Below, one piece after another: positions 36,316 through 47,585 of a stretch of DNA of 64,000 nt. The stretch comes from Cyanoderma ruficeps (lineage: Eukaryota; Chordata; Aves; Passeriformes; Timaliidae). The translations under genes were made by a program, and so were the position numbers. The stretch spans positions 6,587,274 to 6,651,273 of the forward strand of contig VZDJ01000301.1 in assembly GCA_008694505.1 (NCBI GenBank). The letters run 5' to 3'. The first letter of the stretch is position 1, and each line of letters starts with the position of its first letter. The notes under the pieces were generated by a model. The model was not told the origin of the DNA, searched no databases, and saw nothing but the letters and a program-made list of their open reading frames with translations.

Positions 36316-38635
36316 TGAGATAACAGCGCAGGCAGACAGGGAAGTGTGTGGGTCTGCTGGGACCAGGCTGCTGGGGATGAGTTTGTGCAGGAGCAGCGCT
36401 GACAGGAACGGATCCCGAGGGGCACAGACACCATCCCGAACGCCGAGACACCAGCCTGCAGTCATCATTACCCAGTTAAGTGGGGAACTTAAAGGCACTT
36501 CCAAGTGCTTCAGGATTCCTCCCTGGTGCTCTGTTTGGCGGAGTTTCTCAGTTTGCAGGAAGCAATAACCTGCTCAGGTGTGCTTTTGTCACCTGCCAAT
36601 TGTTTAACAGCCCAGAGCACATAACTCCTCACTGATGAGGACCCTCCAGAGCACACACACAGGGCACAGACGGCTCCTCATGGTGGGCAAGAGCATTCAG
36701 TACCTGGGCAGTACTTTGGATCTCACGACTGCATTTCCTACATATCCTTGAACCCCACTAGTTTTCTCTTTTCACATTCACAACTCACATTATGATTTTT
36801 AACTTTGTAAATTTGTTCTCTGCAAGTGAGTGGGCCTAATAATTACATATAAACTGTCTATTTTTAAAAGTGCCGAAATTACTGCAGTACATATATTGCT
36901 CTTTAAAAAAACCACAAAATTATGAGGGGAGGGGGAATTATTGGATGGTTTGGGTATTTTTAAAATATTTTTCAAGCTTCACTTGCACAGGTAGATAGTT
37001 TCTGTTTATCTCTGGAAAGAAACAAAGAGGAGGAATTCCGTAATAAATTTAATTTCCTGCCTCCCGCTACTGTAAAATAGATGCTATTCCTTTAAAACTT
37101 CCTTGCACCTTATTCTTTTAAACCTCCCTTGCATCTTGTAAACAATACGAGGCCAATAAAACTGCTTTTATGCAATATGTGTAGTTCTAAAATTATTCTT
37201 CTCATCAATTAAAAAAAAAGTATCCTCATTGCAAGCTCCCTCCCAATTTTGCAGTAAATACAAATTAAACTCATTTTTAGAGTAATGGTAGTGCTTTGAC
37301 TGTAGCAGGCTTCTTTTTCTAAATTGGCTAGAAAGCAAGGATTAAAGTGCAACAGGGATGGGAAAAGTCTGTGCAAACTCTCAAGTCACGCTTTAGAAAT
37401 ATTTATGCAAATGGTACTCCAGCAAAAACAACCCCTGAAGATAATTTTTTCCACCAATGTACTATTAGTGATACGTGCACTTGACTAAAGTCAAGTTTTA
37501 AAAGGCGTAGACAATTAGAAGGTATTTTATTGGATTTGCTTGCAAAGCTAGGATTTTAAATTGTTCTGGTTCACTGCTTTTCTTTTCTGGGGCTGCCCTA
37601 CAGGTGAAAAGTGTGTTCAGAAAGAACATTTCTCCCAGATGGAATTGGATTGTATGCCCAAGAAAGCAAAAATGAATGAGCAACATATGTCATAATTAGT
37701 CCTAAAACTTATACAGCACAAGTAGACCTGCACAACAGGGAACCAGTCCTGTCTGTGGCAGCACACAGAGCTTAAAGTACGCTCTTGTAGTTCAATACTT
37801 TTATCTCTTCCTCACTGTTTGATGCTTCTTGGCAACTCCACAGTTCAGTGCATTTCACACACTGCAGAACACGAGAATAGAGGAAAAAAAGATACATCAC
37901 ACTAAGAAAAGTCAGATGGCAGCTGTGCCAACTTAGGGCAAGAAAAGAAAATGATGCAAAAATCTGAAGAAAATTAATTCACAGGCAAGAAAGAAACATG
38001 GAGAATAAGAGAATATGAACCAAATGTCAAGAGGCAATGGAAGGAATAAATTCATCTCTGTCAATGGGGGCAAGAAACAAGGAATTTGTGGTGGGAGAGC
38101 AAGAGGTAGAAGATGGCAAGGTACAGCTGTAGAAATGAAGGAGCAGGTAAGAAGGGTTGGGAGAAACAAATGGAACACAGAAGGATTCCACTCCATTTCT
38201 TTGCTGGCAGTCAAAGCAGAAGATAGAACACCACGTGTCTGTTCCCACACCAGCCACAGCAGGAACCTCTGCACTTCCCCAGCCCAGCTCTGCTTTCCTT
38301 GAGCAGACCGTGGCAGCTTTCATGGAACTGCAAAGCTTCAGGGAACCACAGCTGGGCTCCCACTGGTGGAGAACATCAACATTCCTTGAGGAAAAGTGGT
38401 GACAGCAGATATTTAGCTGGTTGCTCCAACAAACCTGCTACTACTTGTGTTTCTTAAGTTGGTATAAGTGTCCCACACCTTCTCTCTGACTGCCCAGGGG
38501 TGATTCTGGATCCCATATACTTCCTAGTCCTGCCCCACAGAATACTTTGTCTCAATTGGTGGCTTTCTCCAGTATTTTGAGAAGGAAGGCAGGGAAAAGA
38601 ATATTGGATATTATAAAAAAACCTGTGTGCCTCAG
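36316..38635. other. Unique non-coding DNA with a small CpG cluster, no gene seen
   Basis: Six CpGs fall within about 65 bases (36390-36455), unusual for this CpG-poor window. The rest is AT-rich. A purine-rich part lies at 37860-38160 with overlapping chance frames of up to 113 codons on both strands. No gene is supported. Confidence 0.5.
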
Positions 38636-39392
38636 TGTCTTGGTTTGGATAGACAGGTATGTGCCAGAGAAGATTGGAGTCTCCCTCAGAATGTAAGCCT
38701 CTTTTTTTCTCTTTCCAAATTATTATAAATTTGCAATTAAAAGGCTGTTGGGCAAAGATTTTGGGAATAGGTATAGTAGTTCTTTACTAGGGATATTAAA
38801 ACCACAAATGTTGTAGTACAAAAGAATAAGCAAACAAACAAACAAGAAATTTTAGAAAACTCTGACAGAGTTAGAAACACAATTTGACGCCCTGTTGGTC
38901 AGGGTGTTGGAAACAGTCCAAAGTGAGCCCTCCTGGAGTGGCAGATGTGGTCTTGTTGGAAGCAGAGATGATCTTGTGGAGCTGAGGGTCTAGAGATGGG
39001 TCTTGTGTTTTTTTGGCAGTTTCGTTGGAGCACTGGATGTCTGGTGACACTTGTGGCTCTTTTTTATCCATGTGGAAATGGTTTGGTGTAGTGGTGCAAA
39101 GTTTGGCTCCTCCTCCCTGGGTGGAGCATCTCACAATAGGATGATGCAATGTGTCATGTCATTGGTGAGCTTTAATGGCCCATTAACAGAAGATATCTTC
39201 TTGAAGGTAGTGGAAGAGTGAACAGAGATAAGAAACTATACCCCACCCTATTTTTACAGCTGGCTTGTTATCAGAAAGGCGGTCACCCCCTCCCTCCTGG
39301 AGTTACAACAGATAAAGAAAAAAACACCTCCCAAACAGGTTTCAACAGATGGAATAGAATAAAATATTTTTTGGTTATAAAAACCCAAGACA
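38636..39392 (-). mobile_element. Solo-LTR-like endogenous retrovirus remnant, passerine type
   Basis: This 757-bp segment starts TGTCTTGGTTT and ends AAACCCAAGACA, giving near-perfect terminal inverted repeats with canonical TG...CA ends. It is flanked by CTCAG (38631-38635) and CACAG (39393-39397), a five-base target-site duplication with one mismatch. In the minus orientation a TATA-like GGGTATAGTT (about 39236-39245) precedes an AGTAAA signal (plus-strand TTTACT at 38783-38788). This suggests minus-strand polarity, inferred only. The sequence resembles LTRs I recall from songbirds. A CAAA tetramer run lies inside at 38830-38846. No gag, pol or env sequence is attached. Confidence 0.78.
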
Positions 39393-39397
39393 CACAG

Positions 39398-41713
39398 TCC
39401 TGGAAAAGGCTTTCATTACGTTTTTTGATTTTTTGGCCAATGATATTTTTCATTCTCCTGTAAATCTTTTATGGGTCTATACAAGGATAAAATAAACACT
39501 TCAGAGCAGATTACATCAAGTTCAGCTAATGAAGAAAGGTACTTGGTAACGAAGAGTTATTCTGGCATCACAAAATGAAACTACATTACCTAAATTTACT
39601 TCTGTCAGGTAGGTTTTGTTTAATCTACAGCCCACAATAATGCTCCAAATGGACGGGCCTGAAAAGAGGTTAAAGTCATCTTCTCATCAGAAGTCATTTA
39701 ATATAAAGTAAATTGTAATGGTAGCTGGAAGGAAAATCAAATACAAGAAATGAATTCAGGCTCTGCGATCGAAGCTGCAGTTCCATTGATTAACCTCTGC
39801 TAAAACAAACTCCTGGACTGTACTTTCTCATTTATTGCCTTCCACATGTCTTGGTTGCTATGATATCCTTCTAAAGATATGTGGCAATTGCTCATCTGAG
39901 AGTTCCAGATAGAAAAAGGATGAAAGAAAAAAAAAAAAAATCCTAATTAAAAAGGTTGACTAACCAATACTGACTAATAACCAAAATGAGATTATTTTTG
40001 TGCCTAGAGTGAAAAGTTCTCACAAAACCTTTGACAGTAAAATCCTTATTCTGCCCCACCAACATACCAAGGTGTTTTTACTTGTAAACAGAGCTATGGA
40101 AATAACTGAAATATGAAACTTTATAGAGGTGTTATTCCAGCATCACACCTCCAATGAAACAGCCTTTTAAACTGAAGCCAGAGGATGACTTTTAAGAGAG
40201 AACCTTAAGTAATTTAGAAAGTATCCCACTCGTATGAACCATTTTCTTCCAAATAATCCTATGAAGAAAGAAATTGAATTTTTGGAGGCTTAACAACCGC
40301 TCTGAGTTCATAGATACCTAATTTCCTTTGAGTCTATATTTATTTCTATGGGTTTGAAGAAAGTCCCATAATCTCCAGTGAACCATATTGCCACTGTCTT
40401 TTGTATAAAGGTACCAGGCTCTGCTCTTGAGACATAACAGGCAATTATAATTTTTAATAAATATATATAAAAAATTTGCTCTATTCATACCTCTGAATAT
40501 ACCACATTTACCCTATTATATCTAAAAAAAAATCAGGAGAAAAATCCTGAAATAAGCTCATTATTTAACACTACAAATTATTGAAAAATATTTCTCTTAC
40601 ATTTTAAAAATTAGCATTTAGCTGTTGTCTTTGAAAATTCACTAGATTGTTGTGTAACCAGACCTTTTTTGATCGAGTTATCAACATAATTTTGGAAATT
40701 AAAACCCCTAAAAAGGAGATGCTGAGTCACAGCACAGAAGCCCCAAGGTTTTCAGTGAGCAGCTGCAGCATTTGGAGAAGAGCAATGCCTTCAGTACCCA
40801 AACCCACACAGTGTCAGCCATTTCTGGGCACCCTTTTCCTGTATTTTAACAAAAAAGTGCTTTCACTAACGCAGCTGAAAGTGACCGGTGTTTGTCCACA
40901 CGCCATAGCAATGTACTCACAAAAGCAAAACTGGAGCTTTTCAGCCACAAACTCTGCACTTAAACACCTGCATTTCCACTTGGCCACTGAAAATACATAC
41001 ATATATATATAGAGATATTTATCCATATAGGCATGTGTGTGCACAGCACAGTGTTGAAAGGAGATAAAAGGGCCAACTGTTCTCTTCCCCAGGACGTGAT
41101 ATTATTGTTTCTTTAATCAACCCCCTCTAAGGATATAAGTGAAATAAGGGCTGCAAGGAAAGTTTAGTTAGAACAGGTAATGTGGTTGTGAGGAAAAAAA
41201 AAATGAGACTTGTAAAGAAGCTTTCCTTCAGTTTTGCTGTGGGAGCAGCAACCTTCAAGCAGAATGGGGTTAAGACAAACTGTTCACATTCACCTAAGCT
41301 GTTTAAGGAATTCAGAAAAAGAGAGATGTTCAGTGTTCACAGAAGGGACTACAACAAGATGATCAGGACAACAGGGCAGGGGAAAAAGGCAGGGAATTGT
41401 TGCCTCTGGAATACAAGAAACTAATGGAAATCAGAATTATAATGCCCAATAAAACCTCTGTAGAGTCCCTGGGTTTAGTGTCCAACAGATGTGACTTATT
41501 CTCCCAATACAGCCTCTTGAAGGTGTTTTGTAGACATTCCCTAAGGATTTGTAAGAGAGGTTGGAAATGGAGTTCTTGTCTTGTGGAAAATATGATTTTC
41601 ATATTTTTTCACCAATTGTCTGTGTGAATTCATTTTAGTGTTGAAGGATTCTTTTCACCCACACTTTCCCTGGGGACATTTGGTGCACGGGATGAAATAT
41701 GTTGGAGTCTGAG

Positions 41714-41744
<31 letters not shown>

Positions 41745-43100
41745 ATCCATGAATTGTGATAGTTGTGGGGTAAGAAACTATTTCTTACAGAAAATGCATT
41801 TGCAGATGCTACACTGGCTGTTCCACATGGGCTGCCTTCCTCTGGTAGGTGGTGGTCTGCAACTGTGCTCCTAAAGATGAGTTCAGCAAGTCAGTGATGC
41901 ATTTGAAAGCTCTGAGGAGAAATTCTGGGGAAATATCATTCAATGGATATTATGTCTTTGCACAGGGTGTTCTGGAATTCTCAGGTAAACGTCTGGTTTT
42001 GTTTGTGAAGCTGATGACGTGGATCTCCTCTCAGTAGATGTGGTGGATCCAGCTACACATCACTGCACCCACCTCCTCAAAACAGCAATCACCCCCAAAC
42101 CACAGCAGCAGGAGGCTGAGCTTTTGGTTCAATGGCACATTGTCATTTTCTTCCCACCTTCTCCACAATCATTTTTTTCCACAGGCAACTTGAATTTTGT
42201 ATCACACTTTTTGTTGTCCTAATCACCTTGTTTTAGTCTCTCCTGTAAATATTGACCATCTGTTTTCCTGAGTTCCCTGAATGTGCCTGTCAATAACCTG
42301 TGGGACCCTTGAAAAGTTCAAATATATTAATCTACACAACAGCTTTGTACAACTATTTGAACTGCAACATTTTCAAGTTCTCTGAGTCATAGGTTAATTC
42401 AGTACCCTTGACAACTGAAGATTCATGTGAAAATAATCCAATATAGCTCTGACTTCTCGATTCTCAGTGTGTTTGGACAGATTTTAACCACAGCAGTGAG
42501 ACTTTCCAAACCAAGATCTCAGTCCTGCTGCCAACCCTGTGTCATATGGATGTGACTATTTCCTCAGTGGGAGACTGCAAAAGACAGTGCAGTGCACAAA
42601 TCTGCAGGATGAGACAGACCCCTTTAGGGACAGCAGCAGTGAACCTGGGTGACTGTGAGAAAAAGGGTGAGGACTGACCATAGCAGAAAATATTGTCCAC
42701 CATCATCCCCCACTGGTGGAGGAGCAAGAAAGCCTGTAGTGACTTGAGGGACTCACAAAAGATGATTCTTCATGAGAAAGAAGGAGGAAAGTTTGAATGA
42801 GTACAACCAAGACTTGAACTTCCACTGAAAACTTAAGTTTTTCCTCCAAAAAGGTTGCTTGGGAGTAGCAACCTAGAAGTTACTTTAATATAAATTAATC
42901 ACAACATTATTATTCTATGTATAAACCTTTCCTTAGAGTGACATCAGGCCACTCACACCAATTTACAGCACTGAAATTTGAATTGTACTCTTGAACATGT
43001 AATGCCAGTGGAAATTTCACCAGTGATTTTAATGGAGTTGGCATTTCACAAATAGGATACGGTTTTATTCCTCATTAGGAAAAAAAAAAAAAACCTACTC
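39398..43100. other. Unique AT-rich non-coding DNA, no gene seen
   Basis: No supported gene. A-runs lie at about 39928-39942 and 43080-43093. The 40978-41010 part is an AT-rich microsatellite-like stretch. A CA/GA microsatellite at 41714-41744 is listed separately. At 43000-43045 an AATGCCA...TGGCATT inverted pair around TTTTAATGGAG faintly resembles the sauropsid motif seen at 20945-21030. Confidence 0.55.
41714..41744. repeat. Compound (AC)n(AG)n microsatellite
   Basis: About five AC units run directly into about eleven AG units. It is a typical compound dinucleotide repeat, likely length-polymorphic. Confidence 0.96.
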
Positions 43101-43152
43101 TATTCAGTGTCACAGTGATGTGAGAAATTATATAAGACAGTGACACTGAATA
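43101..43152. repeat. 13-bp perfect inverted repeat with 26-bp spacer
   Basis: TATTCAGTGTCAC at 43101-43113 is exactly inverted as GTGACACTGAATA at 43140-43152. Pairing does not extend beyond the arms. A palindrome of this length is unlikely by chance at a given site. No transposon or RNA family is recognisable. Confidence 0.92.
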
Positions 43153-46100
43153 ACAGTGAAATGATATATATTGCTTCAGTTATATCTACACATTATAATG
43201 TGTTTTATAACAATTTGTTAGAGCAGCATCTGTTGCGGATTTACTAAAACAATTTGAATATGCTTTTCAATGAGCTGAAGAAACAAGCTCCACCTATTAA
43301 TCATGGAATATATATCAATGAATAATTTATAAAGGGTACCTTTATTCAAAGTGCTGCCAATTAGCTAAACAGTCACTGCATTCATAACTGTATCAGTCAC
43401 CTCTAAACTTTCAACCTTTATCAAGATTTCAAATGCAGAGGCAGAGAATTTAAATGAAAAGTGAGTTTTTAGCATAACAGCTTCACACTGACTGTGATAT
43501 TCTCCAGCATCACTGACAGTTTCCTTAGAAAAGGCAATTCTGAACCCTTTAATGCAAAAAATACATATATTCCTATTTCACACCCCACAGCTTTTAAAGA
43601 CAATCATAACTGCACACTATAAATATAGTGAAAATAAAAATGAGCATTGTGTACCACTACAAAAGAAGTAAAGCAAGGCTAACTAAATAATTCTGTTCCA
43701 AAAAAGGTTTTTTATCCTGTAGTTTGGTATTTCCACAGATGGTTTCTTCTACTACAACACAGGTAGGAAGCTGTAATTTTTTTTTTCCAGGGCCATGCCC
43801 TCACTGAGATTTCCGACTGTATAACAAACTGTGCAGATACATGGGGCTGTTCTGTCCTCCAGTCCCACTCACTATAGTGAGATGTTTACTTCAAAACCAG
43901 TGCAGAAAGATTTGTGCAAGTAAAAAAATTCCAGAAACCTCTCCTTCCCACTATATTTCAATTAACAAGACAAATAATTACAATCAGCCGCATTAACGCG
44001 AGATTAAAACCTCATCGGTAAATCACAGAGACTCACATTTAGTGGCGACATAAACAGAAGTAAAAATTATCCACATCCATTTTTAATGCAGATTGGTGTT
44101 ATTTGCATGCCCAGAAAGATGGAGGAATAGTAGCAAACAAAACAAAACAAAAAAAAGAAGGCAATCAAGTGTCTCGCCTTAAAGCTTTGTGCTGGCTTTT
44201 CCTTTCCCTTCTGCAGCAAAGCCCTCTGGCCTCTCAGCATGGAGGCAGAGCTAGCACGGACTTCCTGAGGTGCAAGATGCAGCTGTGATATTTAGCTAAT
44301 TGAAAAACATGCTTGAAAGTGCATTAGTAAATTTTGAAAAGATTGGGCTATAACAAGGTGCTTTTCACACAGTCCCTGAGTTTAGCCCCCAACAATTTCG
44401 GCTTTTTTTTTTTTTTTTTTATTGGTACCATCAGTTTGTTAACACTGCAAATTTAACGTTTATTTTATCCTCCAATTTTCGTAATCAGTTCATTTGGCTT
44501 AATGTGGAGCTCCTCTTATTACAGAATATTCACCAAATACATGCAGCTCAATGGCATTAATTTTGAAATTGTATCTGTGGCAATTACTTCAGCTTCTTCA
44601 GCTCACATTAACCTACTGTGGAGGGGCTTGTCGTGTATTTCTGCTCCTGTAAAATGTGCAAGGCTATAGATTTGTGTAGACAAGAAAACATAATGTATAT
44701 GTATAAATCTGAGTATGTGTGTGTGAATGTATACACAAATAAAAATGCGTGTCTTTATCCAAAATGGAAAGAAACATCCTCATCACATAGATACAGTGAA
44801 AGACAGTGGTTGGGGTTGGATGAGGAGAATGCAGTCATGGTGTGTTTGTTCTCACAGTATGGAACACTTAGGGGAAAAAAAAATAAGCAGAGAGCCAACA
44901 GAAAAGCACCCAAAGGAAAAACAAATTCTCAAGAACATGAAGAGAAGCCAAAACAGAGGATGCATCTACTTCATCTTGTAATACAACTTCATTTTAAGAG
45001 AAAGATATAAATGAAAAGTTAGTGAACATGCGGTTTGGTAATTGAAAATCTCTGTAATTACCCTAGTTACCAAGGGAATTTTCATCTATTTGTACTCAAA
45101 GACGTTGCTTTTTAAAACCAAGGCAAAATTATAAGAAACTATTAGGGAACACTCTAAGATAATATTTTTAAGTATGTAATAAGAGTAAAGGAACATCTCT
45201 GATTTTATGTCCTATAACACCAACCAAACTGCTTCAATTAAATTTCCTGTAGTGCCTACAAGCTCCAGAAGCAGTGCATTTGCAGGGAGACTTTAACTGC
45301 CTGTGTAGCATCCACGACGTACAAGAATTCTAAGCAGCCATCGGGGTTTTTGTCTGAGAGGAAGAATGATACCTGACAGGCATTTCCAGCCTCACCACTG
45401 CGCCCTCCCACCACTGGAGCACATCACTGCATTATGGGAGGCATGAAAATTGTTGACTCAAAATCATTTTTTCTAATGGCTGCTTTGTAACCCGGAATTT
45501 TAAAATAGTTCCTGTGATTTTCAACATAGACACACACGGTGAGTGGAGCAAACCCTCTAAGAAACTGGTTTAAAAAATCCTTTCCTCTGATTCATTTGTA
45601 CTTTAAATAGTCTAAATTAACAGATGCTGGGACTTTAAGCATTTTCCCTTAGATCTTTAGTCATGCAACAGAGGCGAGCTAAATAAGTGAACTAGATTGA
45701 ACCTCGACCAAACTAAAGTTAGTAACAGGCTGGAGGCTAAAGTCATGTTCACTGTCCCTATCAGCACACACTTGATGTGTGTGCTAAACTGATGGCATAT
45801 GAAAACAAAACAAAACAAAACAAAACAAATCTCGTTTTCATTCTTAAAATCCATTTACCAAACGAACTGGGTATCCAGGGCCGATCAGTAAAATCCTCAT
45901 GAGCAGCAGTAAGGCTGCACAGGGCTCACCCAGGAGAAGATGGGAGATCCTGGTGGAGAGAGCCTCAGGTAATGTGCAGAACTTCCAGTGTTGATGCAGG
46001 ATGGACTGTTGTATGTATATAAATAACAGCACTCTTTTAAAGAAAAGCCTGATGCACACCACCAAGAAATAAAATAAACAAACAACCTTGATGGAAGGAA

Positions 46101-47320
46101 TCTGCAAAGACATGAGCAGCAATGGAAATTCAAGCTGACTTTACAAAGCTTTTCCAATTTCTAAGAGGTCTAAATACATTGCCAAGGGGTTAAGTACCTT
46201 CCAACACTTCCAACATCCCCAGGACTGTGATCCTTTTGCCTGTGCCATGCTTCTTACCTTGTCCACTCCTCTCTCTGTCCTTTTATACTCCAATTCCTCA
46301 ATCTCCTCATTGTAAATCCTCCATTTCTCTCCCCACCTCGTCCATTCGGCTCTACCACACAAAGTGCAACACAGAAAGGAGTGAGCCACTCCCTTTCAGC
46401 AATTTTCCTTCTTCCCATTCCTTTGAACATCTTTGCTACCTTGAATTGCAGAAATGGGTAAAATTAAGGAAAAGCGGGGAATTAACAAACTAGAGAAACG
46501 CAAACACTTTTAATCATTAAAATACTTCAGTGACTATTTTCCCTGAGATCCAAGAGTGCCTCTGTGTTAATTCCTGTGCTGAAGGATTAAGACACTGTGA
46601 TCCAGATGATGCTGAATATGATGCTGAAAACAAAATGTGCAGAGTAAAACAACATTCCTAGTTCTGACAGATGGCACATTTTTTTTCCTTTTGAGGATTA
46701 TTTTTTCTAAAAATATGTGGGTTTAGGCTTTCAAAAATTAATAAACTAAAGAAGGAGATATTTTTAAAGCTATGTTCTTACGTAAAGGAATAAAAATAGA
46801 AAGCAATTAGCTTTTGTTTTTGTGATTGATATATTTTGTGCAGTTACCCAGACCTCTCTTGGGCTGTCTGTTTGCTCTTAGTCAGTAAGGACAATGACAT
46901 CCTGAAGTTACCATTTCTCATTCATTTCACTAAATGTCACTCCTAGGTAGCTGGGAAATTAAGGGATTAACCAGGAAGGAGACTGAGCTGTCACTGGAAA
47001 ATTAATATTTTCAAATTAACTTTAGACAAAGGATGCATAAGATCTAAGTTATGTTGATGAAAACGAGCAGTTGCTCCATAATAAATATGTAAATCAAGCC
47101 ACTGATCTATCAGTTATTATGACAATCTGATGTCTCAGAAAAACTTGCTGTGATTCCAAGCAACATCCATGCAATGCTGAATACATATGGTAGCAGATCA
47201 AGATGGTAATGCATAACTGATCATTTAGAATGCTTAAACCCCCCTTTTTATCAGGTAATTTCTAATATAAACAGCTTCTAAATGAAATAGCTTTATCTGT
47301 CACTGTTAATTAAACCTGTA
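43153..47320. other. Unique AT-rich non-coding DNA, no gene seen
   Basis: No supported gene. It contains an 18-base T-run (44403-44420) and two AAAAC pentanucleotide tracts (44133-44158 and 45801-45829). A 9-bp hairpin AGCACACAC/GTGTGTGCT lies at 45763-45785. A pyrimidine-biased part lies at 46226-46345. The longest frame is 130 codons (44618-45010 plus), lysine-rich and low in complexity, without a recognisable domain. Confidence 0.55.
45801..45829. repeat. AAAAC pentanucleotide microsatellite
   Basis: Five consecutive AAAAC/CAAAA units. A similar shorter tract occurs at 44133-44158, and its complement at 11701-11719. Confidence 0.95.
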
Positions 47321-47585
47321 CTTTGTCAACATACAATAATCCATTTATTATAGTAAAAGCCACTACATTTCAAACCACTCACAAATTGCAAACCATAATT
47401 GCTAGGATTATTTTATTTCCAAGTGCAGGCAGCAAAGCCACCTTAAGATTCAACAATGGGAAGATAATTTTGGAGTGTAACCATAGCTCTATCTCACAGT
47501 CCATTTGCTTTAGTATTGGCAGCAGACAAGCTGTAATTTTTCATTTCCTAATTAGATTTAGCCATTAATTTAACTGTTCCATCAT
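47321..47585. promoter_or_regulatory. Candidate conserved non-coding element (enhancer-like), unproven
   Basis: AT-rich, non-repetitive sequence with clustered homeodomain-type cores: TTTATTATAG, CCATAATTG, CTAATTAGATTTAG and CATTAATTTAAC. These are interspersed with SOX-like ACAAT (TTCAACAATGGG) and CAATAATCC. It lacks frames, microsatellites and transposon motifs. The texture is like that of vertebrate developmental enhancers. Conservation is inference. Confidence 0.25.
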
